Origin: Planctomycetaceae bacterium
GTDB lineage: Bacteria; Planctomycetota; Planctomycetia; Planctomycetales; Planctomycetaceae
NCBI GenBank assembly: GCA_016795125.1
Contig: JAEUIG010000019.1
Span: forward strand, 1 to 8,763
Direction of reading: 5' to 3'
Length of the DNA stretch: 8,763 bases
How positions within the stretch are numbered: position 1 is the first letter of the stretch; each line of letters starts with the position of its first letter. Below, one piece after another: positions 1 through 7,705 of this stretch. The translations under genes and the position numbers were made by a program. Below the pieces are notes generated by a model. That model did not search any database. It was not told where the DNA came from and saw only the letters and a list, made by a program, of their open reading frames with translations.

Positions 1-3000
1 CGGTCTGCACTTCGAACGTCGCGGACCACGCCTCGGCCGCTTCATCATGCCCGTTGCGGGCCAGCATCTCGTGCACGATGGTCAGCGGCAGCATGTGCCA
101 CGCATCGCGATCGTAATGCGCCTCGATGCGCAGGAAGTCGAGCAGGCAGTACAGCATCTCGCCGTAATCGGACTGCGTCGTCGTCGTGTTGTAGTCGAGG
201 AACCGGTCGAACCGGTCGACGACGATCGAGTAGATCGTCTCCAGGCACCACTGGGCGTCGTCCCGCGTCACGCGCCCGCTCCGCAAGTCGTCGAGCAGCT
301 TCAGCGGCTGCAGCGGGTCTTCCTGCTCCTCGAGGTAATCCAGGAACCACGGCACGCCGTTGTGCAGGATCGCCCGGACATTGCCCAGCGTGAGCTGGCT
401 GGCGTGGAACAGCTCCGAGCCATACTCGCGGATGAACGCCGCCAGCTCGTTCCAGTCCTCGTCGCTGCGCAGGCCGTCGACGGACGACAGCCGCATGGTG
501 TTGCTGTGCTTCAGCCACAGCGCCTGGTACGGATCGACCAGCTCGCTGACGACATCGATCAGCTCCTCCGGACTGAACCGCCCGGACCGCCACTTTTTGG
601 TCGATTGCAACAGGGTGTCCAGCGCGCTCCTCAGCGAGATCTGGAACAGCCGGTCGAACTCCGTGATCGCCTGCCCCTCCGGCCGCCAGCGGCGTTCCAT
701 CCGGAAGGCCGCCTGCAGCACATGCCAGCCTTCCCGCAGCAGGCCCAAAGGCGGCAGTTGCCGCAGCAGCATCCGGATGACGACCTGCACGTTCTGCGCT
801 CGCAGCAGCGGTTCCGGTTCGCCGCCGTGGTCGAACGGGACATACAGCAGCGGCTGTTTTTCGACCCACTTGAGGAACGGCGGCAGCAGTGCGCTGACGG
901 CCTCGGCATTGCGCTGCATGATCGCCGCGTACAGCGCCGCGACATGACGTTCCTCATCTCCGGTCGCGGCGGCCGGCGCGGCCCCGATCGCCCCCTGCAG
1001 CAGCCGCCGCGCATGCTTCAAGCAGACGGTCGTCGTGATGATCTGCGACAGCAGATAGTATTTCACCTGCAGCTGCAGGTCGTACTCGACGTTTGCATCG
1101 TGCTCGCCGGACGACGGCGCAATCTGGTATTTCCAGACCGTGAGCATCAGCCGCTGCAGGTCTTCTTCCCAGCGTTCGATCTGCCGCCGCCACTGGCCGA
1201 CAGCCGTCTCGATCCGCCCGGCGAGCTCCGGCGTCTCCGCCGGATCGCGCGGTCCGGCCAGCCGGCACGCCGCAATCTGCCACATCTGCCCGATTGCGTT
1301 GAGGAACTTCAACCGCGGCTCCATGTCGCGGTTGATGACCTCGAATTCGGTATTGCGGAAGCCGGCCTCGTTTTCGAGTGTGTCTCCCCAGTTTCCGTCC
1401 GCCGTGCTGTCGCGGTACACGACGTCTTCGTAGGCGGCGCTGAACAGTTCGTCGCGCTCGTCCCCTCCCAGGTCCGCGCCGGACGGTTCGTCGTCCAGCG
1501 GTGATTCGTTCGACGGCTCCGGCGGCGCGACCTGCTCCAGTTGCGGTACGCCCCAGAACTCGTCCGCGTTCGCTTCCAGGTAGTCGAACATCCGCAGGAT
1601 CGACGTCTTGCGGTCGACGCTGCCGATCGCCGGTTCGTCGGCCGTCACCAGCCGCATCCAACGGATCAGCAGTGAAAACAGCGAGTCGTCCGGCGATTCC
1701 AGGCCGACATCCTGGACCTGGCTCAGCCACTGCATCAGGAGGCCCATGGCCGCGACATGATCGTTCCGCTCCAGCAGCGCCGACACGACCTGTGAGTAGG
1801 CGTGCGCGCTTTCGAACCGCTCCACATGCTGCCGCCAGAAGGAGATGTCCCCCGCCGACGAACCGGCGCGACGCCATTCGGCCAGCGCGCCCGACACGTT
1901 CAGCGCCGCCTCCCACGACTCCAGGCCGCTCACGTCCGGCAGGTCTTCCACGACGTCGCTGCCGAACTGGTCCCACCACCGCGCCAGCCGTTCATAGCGC
2001 TGCGAGACCTCTTCCTGAATCTCGACGTGCCCCTGCGCCGCCGCCTCGGCCAGCGTGCGCGCGTAAGTGCCGAACACGTCCTCCATCAGCTCCAGCAGTG
2101 TTTCGATCCGGTTGTCGGGGATCGCGTCTTCGCGCGACGCGAACAGCGGGTACTGCCCCTGGAAGCCGAGGAAGTTCCACGGGTCGGCCAGCGCCCCGCA
2201 TTCGACGCCACGATGGACGAGCGTCTCGAGTTCCCGCACATGTTCCAGCGCGTCGGGCAGCTTGCCCAGCTGCAGCAGCAGGCGGGCGCTGTTCATCCGG
2301 CATTGCAGGTCGCATTCGAAGCGGATCGACGCCGACGGGATTGCGCTCGCCTGCTGGCGCGCCGCGTCCGTGTACCCCATCCGCGCATACAGGTAAGCCA
2401 GTTCGCGATGCTGCACCTGCCTGGCGCCGTAACTGGCCAGGTACATGTTCAGGTACTGCCGCACGTGGCCGAACGGCTGCTGAGTCTTCCGCGCGATTTT
2501 TTCCAGTCGCTTGGCGCGAGCGCCTTCCGCCTCGGTCATCAGCCGCTGATAAAACGCGTCCCTCCGACGCGCGACCACCGGCAGCAGCGTGGAGAGCGAG
2601 ACCGTCGAATCGTGCGTGTCCGGACCGGACCCGCTGATCGACGACGCCATCAGCATCGTCCCGCACAGCGCCGCAGCCGCGTCGAACAGCCGTTCGTCCC
2701 GCTGCTTCGGCCCCTCGGAGTCGATCCACTCCTGCAGCGCGTCGACGATGATCTTGCGGATCACGAACCGCCGGTAGTTCCCGTGCACATCGATGACGTG
2801 CGGGTCCCATTCGCCGAACATGTAGTTCGTGCGCTTGTTCACGGGGTGCAGATGATCGTGCGAGCGGAGATCGATGCAAAGCTCGTCCAGGTGCGACCGC
2901 CGGAAATGCGACTCCTCGAACAGGTCGGCCGACGTCTCTTCCAGAAACGTCATCGTGCGCGCGATCAGGTCGTGATACTTGCCATGCGCTGCGCCGACGC

Positions 3001-3547
3001 CCGCCACATAGACCGGCAGCGGGCGGAACCGCTCGTGACTGTACAGCTCCATCTGCCGGCCGTTCTCCAGCACCGCGACCGGCCGGTAGCCGACGTAATC
3101 ATTGAGCTGCCGGACCGCGCCCTCCACGATCCGCTCGCGCTCGTCCCACGGTCCCCCCTGCGACAGCACCGCGTCGAAGAACGCGCCCAGCAGCAGCGGC
3201 TGCTCGAAGTCCTCGTCCGTCAGATGCGACAGCAGATCGGCATGGTGCGCGCGGTATGCGGCCGGCACGTCTTCCAGGGCCAGCCCGACCACGGCTTGCG
3301 CCTGTGTGCAGTCGGCGAAGGCGCCCGGCGTGCCCGCCACCTGCTGCAGTTCCTCGCGCAGCATCGCCGCAAGACCGGCTGCTTTTTCCTTCTCCGGCGC
3401 GCGCAGCCACAGTCTGTCAAACTGCTGCAGGAAGGCCGGCTTGCGCTTGCCGCTGGAAAAATTCAGGTGTCCGAGGACCTCCCGCAGCGCTGACCGGTCC
3501 TCGTCGGAAAGCGGCTGAGGACGGCTCGGTTTCTTGCGCGACGCCAT
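1..3547 (-). CDS. Very large hypothetical protein, mostly helical (C-terminus off the left edge)
   Basis: One minus-strand frame stays open from the ATG at 3547 to the left edge, at least 1182 codons; the last complete codon ends at position 2 and no stop is reached. I do not recognise the family. The N-terminus is basic (MASRKKPSRPQ) with no signal peptide, so it is probably cytoplasmic. Residues about 233-249 form a striking HPVNKRTNY...FGEWDPH block rich in H, N, W and D, the best candidate for a conserved motif. Residues about 379-447 look TPR-like, with helix pairs such as ELAYLYARMGYTDAARQQ and LLLQLGKLPDALEH. An acidic, Ser/Pro-rich linker occupies about 673-728; the rest is predicted helical, with many Leu, Glu, Arg and Trp residues. 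The start is supported by AGGA 12 nt upstream, which is longer spacing than ideal. It is divergent from the redoxin gene. A scaffold or helical-repeat role is only a guess. Confidence 0.85.
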   Translation of the reverse strand, partial: MASRKKPSRPQPLSDEDRSALREVLGHLNFSSGKRKPAFLQQFDRLWLRAPEKEKAAGLAAMLREELQQVAGTPGAFADCTQAQAVVGLALEDVPAAYRAHHADLLSHLTDEDFEQPLLLGAFFDAVLSQGGPWDERERIVEGAVRQLNDYVGYRPVAVLENGRQMELYSHERFRPLPVYVAGVGAAHGKYHDLIARTMTFLEETSADLFEESHFRRSHLDELCIDLRSHDHLHPVNKRTNYMFGEWDPHVIDVHGNYRRFVIRKIIVDALQEWIDSEGPKQRDERLFDAAAALCGTMLMASSISGSGPDTHDSTVSLSTLLPVVARRRDAFYQRLMTEAEGARAKRLEKIARKTQQPFGHVRQYLNMYLASYGARQVQHRELAYLYARMGYTDAARQQASAIPSASIRFECDLQCRMNSARLLLQLGKLPDALEHVRELETLVHRGVECGALADPWNFLGFQGQYPLFASREDAIPDNRIETLLELMEDVFGTYARTLAEAAAQGHVEIQEEVSQRYERLARWWDQFGSDVVEDLPDVSGLESWEAALNVSGALAEWRRAGSSAGDISFWRQHVERFESAHAYSQVVSALLERNDHVAAMGLLMQWLSQVQDVGLESPDDSLFSLLIRWMRLVTADEPAIGSVDRKTSILRMFDYLEANADEFWGVPQLEQVAPPEPSNESPLDDEPSGADLGGDERDELFSAAYEDVVYRDSTADGNWGDTLENEAGFRNTEFEVINRDMEPRLKFLNAIGQMWQIAACRLAGPRDPAETPELAGRIETAVGQWRRQIERWEEDLQRLMLTVWKYQIAPSSGEHDANVEYDLQLQVKYYLLSQIITTTVCLKHARRLLQGAIGAAPAAATGDEERHVAALYAAIMQRNAEAVSALLPPFLKWVEKQPLLYVPFDHGGEPEPLLRAQNVQVVIRMLLRQLPPLGLLREGWHVLQAAFRMERRWRPEGQAITEFDRLFQISLRSALDTLLQSTKKWRSGRFSPEELIDVVSELVDPYQALWLKHSNTMRLSSVDGLRSDEDWNELAAFIREYGSELFHASQLTLGNVRAILHNGVPWFLDYLEEQEDPLQPLKLLDDLRSGRVTRDDAQWCLETIYSIVVDRFDRFLDYNTTTTQSDYGEMLYCLLDFLRIEAHYDRDAWHMLPLTIVHEMLARNGHDEAAEAWSATFEVQT

Positions 3548-3754
3548 AAACTGGTTGTTTCCTGTTGCGAGCCGTTAATGCATGTCGCCAGCGTCGCGCA
3601 GCCTCGTGAGAATGTACGCCGCACCGTCGGTTCGGATACAGGCCACCTGCTGCATTGTGGCGCATCACGGTGCGCAGAGTAAAGCATTGAGTTTCCGAAA
3701 ATGCGCGCCACGGCGATTCTGCCGCTCGCCACTCCTACGACCTGCAAACAGCAG

Positions 3755-3775
3755 CGGAATTCCGATGGAATTCCG
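3755..3775. promoter_or_regulatory. 9-bp perfect inverted repeat, candidate operator
   Basis: CGGAATTCC, a 3-nt spacer (GAT), then GGAATTCCG. The arms are perfect inverted repeats, and the inner GGAATTCC is itself self-complementary and recurs at an 11-bp step, about one helical turn. It ends 12 bp before the TAGAAT at 3788-3793 and so covers the region where a -35 box would be. No T-run follows, which argues against a terminator. Binding of a dimeric regulator is an inference. Confidence 0.45.
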
Positions 3776-3787
3776 TGCGCAACGGCG

Positions 3788-3793
3788 TAGAAT
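3788..3793 (+). promoter_or_regulatory. Possible -10 box for the redoxin gene
   Basis: TAGAAT matches the sigma-70 -10 consensus at 5 of 6 positions and lies about 40 bp before the ATG. At 17-bp spacing the -35 hexamer would be ATGGAA, only 3 of 6, and it falls inside the palindrome. A weak or activator-dependent promoter is possible; chance is also possible. Confidence 0.3.
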
Positions 3794-3832
3794 CCATCCC
3801 CCGTCACCCCTTCTTCGACAGGCAGGAATTCG

Positions 3833-4414
3833 ATGCTTCTCACCCCGCGCTGTTTATGTGCTGTTCTGCTCCCGCTGGTGTTGTGCGGCCTGTTCGCCGC
3901 GACCGAATGCGCGGCTGCCGACGACGATCTCCCCGGTCCGGCGGTTGGCGACGTGGCCCCAGACTTCAGTCTGAAGCTGCTCGGCGGCGAAGCGATCAAC
4001 CTGTCCGACCTGACGAAAGAGTCGCCGGTCGTGCTCCTCGTGCTGCGCGGCTACCCCGGTTACCAATGCCCCCTCTGCACGAAACAGGTCGGCCGCTTTA
4101 TCGCCGCCGGCGAAAAACTTAAGGACGCCGGCGCACAAGTCGTCCTGGTTTACCCAGGTCCAGCCGAGGGGCTGGACAAGCACGCCGCCGAGTTCGTCAC
4201 CGGACAGACCTGGCCCGACAACTTCCACTTTGTCGTCGATCCGGACTACACGTTCACTCTCGCGTGGACGCTCCGTTGGGACGAGCCGATGGAAACGTCG
4301 TACCCGTCGACGTTCGTCATCGGCCAGGACCGCAAAATCCGCTTCGCAAAAGTCAGCCAGACCCACGGCGGACGAGCATCCGTCGACGAAGTCCTGGAAG
4401 CGTTGAAGCAGTAG
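3833..4414 (+). CDS. Exported peroxiredoxin-like redoxin (AhpC/TSA superfamily)
   Basis: This 193-residue protein has a thioredoxin fold of the AhpC/TSA-redoxin type and probably reduces peroxides or exchanges disulfides outside the cytoplasm. Residues 1-29 are a signal peptide: Arg6, a hydrophobic core to about 23, and Ala-Ala-Ala before DDD for signal peptidase I; no good lipobox is seen. The domain opens with VGDVAPDFSL. The active site is P75-x3-C79-P-L-C82, where Cys82 sits at the peroxidatic position of PxxxTxxC and Cys79 replaces the usual Thr, giving a CxxC pair. YPSTFVI at 157-163 supplies the cis-proline strand. The ATG is preceded by AGGA with 5-nt spacing. It is the only clear plus-strand gene here, divergent from the giant gene and convergent with DUF1501. 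The physiological substrate and the electron donor cannot be read from the sequence. Confidence 0.9.
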   Translation: MLLTPRCLCAVLLPLVLCGLFAATECAAADDDLPGPAVGDVAPDFSLKLLGGEAINLSDLTKESPVVLLVLRGYPGYQCPLCTKQVGRFIAAGEKLKDAGAQVVLVYPGPAEGLDKHAAEFVTGQTWPDNFHFVVDPDYTFTLAWTLRWDEPMETSYPSTFVIGQDRKIRFAKVSQTHGGRASVDEVLEALKQ

Positions 4415-4416
4415 AT

Positions 4417-4477
4417 GTAGGGTGCGGCTCGCCGCACCGCACACTGCCCGGCATCGGTGCGGCGAGCCGCACCCTAC
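4417..4477. repeat. Perfect 23-bp palindrome with 15-nt loop, GTAGGGTG-type element
   Basis: The left arm is 4417-4439, beginning GTAGGGTGCGGCTCG, and the right arm is 4455-4477, ending GAGCCGCACCCTAC. They are exact reverse complements over 23 bp around a 15-nt loop (4440-4454). The element fills the space between the convergent redoxin and DUF1501 genes: it begins 2 bp after the redoxin stop and touches the DUF1501 stop. As RNA it would fold strongly from either strand, so it could end transcription or protect 3' ends for both genes, although there is no T-run as in a classic intrinsic terminator. The first 8 bases, GTAGGGTG, recur at 7706-7713, which suggests a dispersed family of the REP type. 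Confidence 0.85.
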
Positions 4478-5908
4478 TCACCCGAAGATGGCTTCAACGG
4501 GCGTGCCTTCTTCGATGAGCGGCACCGGGCGTCCTTGCGAATCGGGCAAGCGCAATTCGTGATCGATGCCGAGCGCCGAGTAGATTGTCGCCGCCAGGTC
4601 TTCCGGCTTCACCGGGTGCTCAATCGGATAGGCGGCCTCTTTGTCGGACGAACCGTACAGTCCGCCGCCGCGAACTCCGGCGCCGGCCACCAGTGCGGGG
4701 AAAAGTGTGCTCCAGTGATCGCGGCCCCAGTTGGCGTTCGCCCGCGGCGTGCGTCCCATTTCACCCAGGCACACCACCAGCGTTTCGTCGAGCAGGCCCC
4801 GCTCCTCAAGGTCGACGATCAGCGCCGACACCGCCTGGTCGGCGGTTGGCAGCAGGTTTTTCTTGATGTCGTCGCTGTTGCGATGCGAGTCCCAGCTGTA
4901 GCCGTCGACGCAGTCGTAATGCACGGTGACGAACCGCACGCCCGCTTCCACGAGCCGCCGCGCCATCAATGCGGACTGGCCGAACAAATGCCGCCCATAT
5001 CGGTCACGCAATTCCGGCGACTCCTGACGAATATCCAGCGCCGCCCGAGTCCGTTCCGACGTCACCAGGGAAATCGCCCGCTCCTGGAACCGGCCGTAGT
5101 CGCGCAGCGGGCGCGTGCCGATCAGCCGCCGCGCATCGTCGAACTGCGTCAGCAGGGACGTGCGTTCCTGCCGGCGATCAATCGTCAGATGTTCGGAGGC
5201 GGCCAGTCCGGCGATTTCGAACGTGAGTTCTTCGTCGGTGCAGTCGCGCCAGTAGGGGTTGTCGTTGAGGTCGCGCTTGTCGATCTGAGTCGTAAGCGGG
5301 TTGTACGCGCGGCCGAGCCAGCCGGCATGTTCGCCAGGCCGCGGGTACTGTCCCATTTCCTGCAAGCGGCCGAGCGTGTTCGGCACGACCGCGTAGCTCG
5401 GCAGATCTCGCACAATGTCGGTACGCTGCGCCTGGTACTCGACAACCGACCCGATCGACGGCCAGTCCTTCGGCGTCGGGGAAAAACCCGCGCCGACCGG
5501 CACGTGCCATTTGTGCCCGGTCTGAACGTAGTGCCCGCCTCCGCTGTGGTCGTTCCACGGGTGCGTCATCGTCCGCACGATGCAGAACTTGTCTGAGACG
5601 GCCGCCAGCTTCGGCAGGTGTTCGCCGATCAACAGCCCCGGCGTGCGGGATGCGATCGGCATGAACGGCCCCCGGATTTTCTCCGGCGCATCGGGCTTGA
5701 GATCGAAGGTCTCCAGCTGGCTCGGCCCGCCGAACAGCAGCAGAAAGATGACCGACTTCGCCCGGCCATGTGCCCCGCCAATTGCGGCCTCGGCACGCAG
5801 CACCTGCGGCAGGCTGAGACCGAACAGCCCGGCCCCGGCCGCCTGCAGCAGCTTGCGCCGCGGCACCCCGTCACAGGCAGCGGTCGGTTTGCCGAGGATT
5901 TCGAGCAT
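4478..5908 (-). CDS. DUF1501 family protein with Tat-type leader
   Basis: This 476-residue protein belongs to DUF1501 (PF07394), a family of unproven function related in fold to alkaline phosphatases and sulfatases and greatly expanded in planctomycetes. The leader VPRRKLLQAAGAGLFG (residues 15-30) has twin arginines at 17-18 and a hydrophobic stretch ending near RAEA (38-41), implying folded export by Tat. Family blocks are present: FGGPSQLETFDLKP at about 59-72, HPWNDHSGGGH at 116-126 with clustered His/Asp/Asn that could bind metal, GEMGRTP at 382-388 and GRDHW at 395-399. Length is normal. The ATG at 5908 places the leader correctly, but no clear Shine-Dalgarno site precedes it. It lies 102 bp downstream of the sulfite reductase gene on the same strand, so read-through is possible. 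The DUF1549/DUF1553 cytochrome-type partners that often accompany this family are absent. The substrate is unknown. Confidence 0.92.
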   Translation of the reverse strand: MLEILGKPTAACDGVPRRKLLQAAGAGLFGLSLPQVLRAEAAIGGAHGRAKSVIFLLLFGGPSQLETFDLKPDAPEKIRGPFMPIASRTPGLLIGEHLPKLAAVSDKFCIVRTMTHPWNDHSGGGHYVQTGHKWHVPVGAGFSPTPKDWPSIGSVVEYQAQRTDIVRDLPSYAVVPNTLGRLQEMGQYPRPGEHAGWLGRAYNPLTTQIDKRDLNDNPYWRDCTDEELTFEIAGLAASEHLTIDRRQERTSLLTQFDDARRLIGTRPLRDYGRFQERAISLVTSERTRAALDIRQESPELRDRYGRHLFGQSALMARRLVEAGVRFVTVHYDCVDGYSWDSHRNSDDIKKNLLPTADQAVSALIVDLEERGLLDETLVVCLGEMGRTPRANANWGRDHWSTLFPALVAGAGVRGGGLYGSSDKEAAYPIEHPVKPEDLAATIYSALGIDHELRLPDSQGRPVPLIEEGTPVEAIFG

Positions 5909-5991
5909 CGTTGGTTTTTCAGGCCAGCGGACGGATCAGGCGTCGCTGATGCATCCTACTTCGCTTCAAACACAACGGCAATCCGTTTCAC

Positions 5992-6008
5992 ACGCATCTG
6001 CGATGCGT
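5992..6008 (-). terminator. Small hairpin just after the sulfite reductase stop
   Basis: ACGCATC, TGC loop, GATGCGT is a perfect 7-bp stem on a 3-nt loop, starting 2 nt beyond the TAG of the minus-strand sulfite reductase gene. No T-run follows in the minus direction, so it is not a textbook intrinsic terminator; RNA processing or chance are alternatives. The remainder of the 5909-6010 gap shows nothing else I can support. Confidence 0.3.
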
Positions 6009-6010
6009 CG

Positions 6011-7687
6011 CTAACCGGCAACCCCTTCCAATCGCTCCTTCCCCAGTCGCTGGCAGAAGTCCCCGAACGACTCCGCGCCCTCCCGCTGCGTCTTGAATGC
6101 CAGCAGCAGCGGCGAGAGCATCGGGGCAATCGAATCCTGCGGGACCTGGTCGGCATACACGAAGCCGAGCCGCTGGCCGAGCGGGCTGCCGCCGAGATAC
6201 AGGGTGTACTTGTTCCGCGCCTTGCCGACGAGGCCGATGTCCGGCGTGTAGGGCCGCGCGCAGCCGTTGGGGCAACCCGTCATGTGGATCGTGATCCGCT
6301 CCTTCGCCAGCCCGTGCTGGGCCATCGTCTGCTCGATCTGCTCCAGCACGGTCGGCATCGCGCGTTCGGCCTCGGTGACCGCCAGGCCGCACGTCGGATA
6401 CGCCGGGCAGGCGATCGCGTACCGCCGGGTCAGCGTGAGCTGTTCGGCCAGCGGCACGCCGTGATCGCGCAGCGTCTTTTCAATCGCGGCGCGGTCCGCC
6501 GGATTGATGTCGCACAGCAGCATTCCCTGCAGTGCGGTGTTGCGGCACCGCATGTTGTACTTGCCGAGGAGGGCGCGCAGCGCGCTTTTGACCCGGACGT
6601 TGCCTTCGTCCTTAATCCGGCCGTTATCGATGTTGATGCCGAGGAACAGCTTGCCGTCCCCCTGTTCGTGCCAGCCGAGGTGATCGTCGACCTCCGTAAC
6701 GTCCGTGGGATGCAGTTCGGCCAGCGGGCGGCCGTAATACTCCTCGACCTTCGCTTTGAACTTCTCGATGCCCCAGTCGCTGATGAGATACTTCAGGCGG
6801 GCCTGCGCGCGATCGTCTCGGCGGCCGAAATCCCGCTGCACCTTGACCACGGCTTCGGCGACGGCGACGGCTTCTTCCGGCGTGGTGAACGCCATCCGTT
6901 TCGCGACGGCCGGGAACGTGTTCTTCTTCGCGGGCGTCATGCCCATGCCGCCGCCGACGAGCACATTGTAGCCGATCAGCTTGCCGTTCTCGCAGACGGC
7001 GAGGAAGCCGAGGTCGTTCGCGTAGATGTCCACGCAGTTGTCCTGCGGCAGGGCCACCGCCATCTTGAATTTGCGCGGCAGGTACGACTGGCCGTAGATC
7101 GGATCGGCCACCGGCGCGTACTCGTGGACCTTCTCGGTCGTGTCGCCGTCCTTCAGCCAGACCTCGTAGTAGGCGGTCGTCTTCGGGCGGAAGTGATCGG
7201 CGAGCGAATCCGCCAGCGACTGCATCTGCCGGCGGACTTCGTCGTTGGCGATGGGCGCGGGGCAGCACATCACGTTGCGGTTCACATCGCCGCAGGCGGC
7301 GATCGTGGTCAACTTGCTCTCGTTGATGCCGCGGATCGCGTCGCGCAGCGTCCCCTTCAGGATGCCGTGGAGCTGAAACCCCTGGCGGTCGGTGATCCGC
7401 AGCGTGCCGTTGCCGTATTTCTCGCACAGGTCAAGTTCGGCGAGGACCTGTGCGGCGGTCAGTTTGCCGCCCGGGATGCGGGTCCGCACCATGAACATGA
7501 ACTGCTTGCCGCCGGAGCGGTGATCGCGGTCGTCCTGCTGGTACGTGCCATGATGCTTGAGGAGCATCACGTTGTCGTGCGTGAACTCCGGCTCGCTGTT
7601 GGCGAGTTCGGCGGCGATCGTGCCGTACAGCCCGCGGCTGTTGAACTTGACCTCTTCGGCGTGGCTGGCCTTGCCCGGTTCCGCCAT
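6011..7687 (-). CDS. cysI: Sirohaem-[4Fe-4S] sulfite reductase, haemoprotein subunit
   Basis: This 558-residue enzyme catalyses the six-electron reduction of sulfite to sulfide in assimilatory sulfur metabolism, in the cytoplasm. The cluster/sirohaem ligands are intact: C427-x5-C433 (CPAYPTC) and C472-x3-C476 (CPNGC), with the same spacing as E. coli CysI (434/440/479/483, from memory). Other conserved parts are TDRQGFQLHG, GDVNRNVMCCPAP and PRKFK with Lys206 and Lys208, which match the sulfite-binding lysines of the family. Length is that of a full CysI (about 570). The ATG at 7687 has GGAG 7 nt upstream. No cysJ flavoprotein or other cys gene lies in the window, so electrons may come from ferredoxin or from a reductase encoded elsewhere; a nitrite-reducing relative is less likely given the CysI-like motifs. 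A TATAAT and a hairpin-rich leader lie upstream. Confidence 0.93.
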   Translation of the reverse strand: MAEPGKASHAEEVKFNSRGLYGTIAAELANSEPEFTHDNVMLLKHHGTYQQDDRDHRSGGKQFMFMVRTRIPGGKLTAAQVLAELDLCEKYGNGTLRITDRQGFQLHGILKGTLRDAIRGINESKLTTIAACGDVNRNVMCCPAPIANDEVRRQMQSLADSLADHFRPKTTAYYEVWLKDGDTTEKVHEYAPVADPIYGQSYLPRKFKMAVALPQDNCVDIYANDLGFLAVCENGKLIGYNVLVGGGMGMTPAKKNTFPAVAKRMAFTTPEEAVAVAEAVVKVQRDFGRRDDRAQARLKYLISDWGIEKFKAKVEEYYGRPLAELHPTDVTEVDDHLGWHEQGDGKLFLGINIDNGRIKDEGNVRVKSALRALLGKYNMRCRNTALQGMLLCDINPADRAAIEKTLRDHGVPLAEQLTLTRRYAIACPAYPTCGLAVTEAERAMPTVLEQIEQTMAQHGLAKERITIHMTGCPNGCARPYTPDIGLVGKARNKYTLYLGGSPLGQRLGFVYADQVPQDSIAPMLSPLLLAFKTQREGAESFGDFCQRLGKERLEGVAG

Positions 7688-7705
7688 CTGCTTGCTCCGT
7701 AACCC

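Larger units (their letters stand above)
3548..3832. other. Divergent intergenic region
   Basis: This 285-bp gap separates the start codons of the giant minus-strand gene and the plus-strand redoxin gene, so both promoters should lie here. Apart from the palindrome at 3755-3775 and a weak -10 at 3788-3793, I see no RNA gene or convincing small gene. Short frames running through it in several phases are Arg/Pro/Ser-rich and overlap real genes at one end. I found no convincing promoter for the minus-strand gene. Confidence 0.7.

Noticed and set aside
195..225. Direct repeat of ACCGGTCGA within the giant gene
   Set aside because: It simply encodes a repeated Arg-Phe-Asp pair in the protein; two short copies are unremarkable in coding DNA.
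47..1504. Plus-strand open frame of 485 codons
   Set aside because: It is antisense to the giant minus-strand gene, with Arg/Gln/Val-biased composition and no motif; the minus frame has a sensible protein composition throughout.
954..1979. Minus-strand open frame of 341 codons in another phase of the giant gene
   Set aside because: Gly/Arg/Ala-rich shifted-frame translation of the true gene. I considered a frameshift in the giant gene, but its own frame is continuous through this region.
1802..3493. Plus-strand open frame of 563 codons
   Set aside because: It is antisense to the same giant gene, Arg/His/Gln-rich, with no convincing ribosome site and no recognisable domain.
3463..3999. Minus-strand frame spanning the divergent intergenic region
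   Set aside because: It overlaps the start of both flanking real genes, has Ser/Arg-rich composition, and shows no ribosome site or domain.
4457..5596. Plus-strand open frame of 379 codons downstream of the redoxin gene
   Set aside because: It is the antisense shadow of the DUF1501 gene, begins inside the palindrome, and has Arg/Val/His-biased composition.
5618..7702. Long plus-strand open frame of 694 codons
   Set aside because: It is antisense to both the DUF1501 and the sulfite reductase genes, spans their intergenic gap, and is Arg/Ala/Val-rich with no domain. It is a GC-driven shadow frame.
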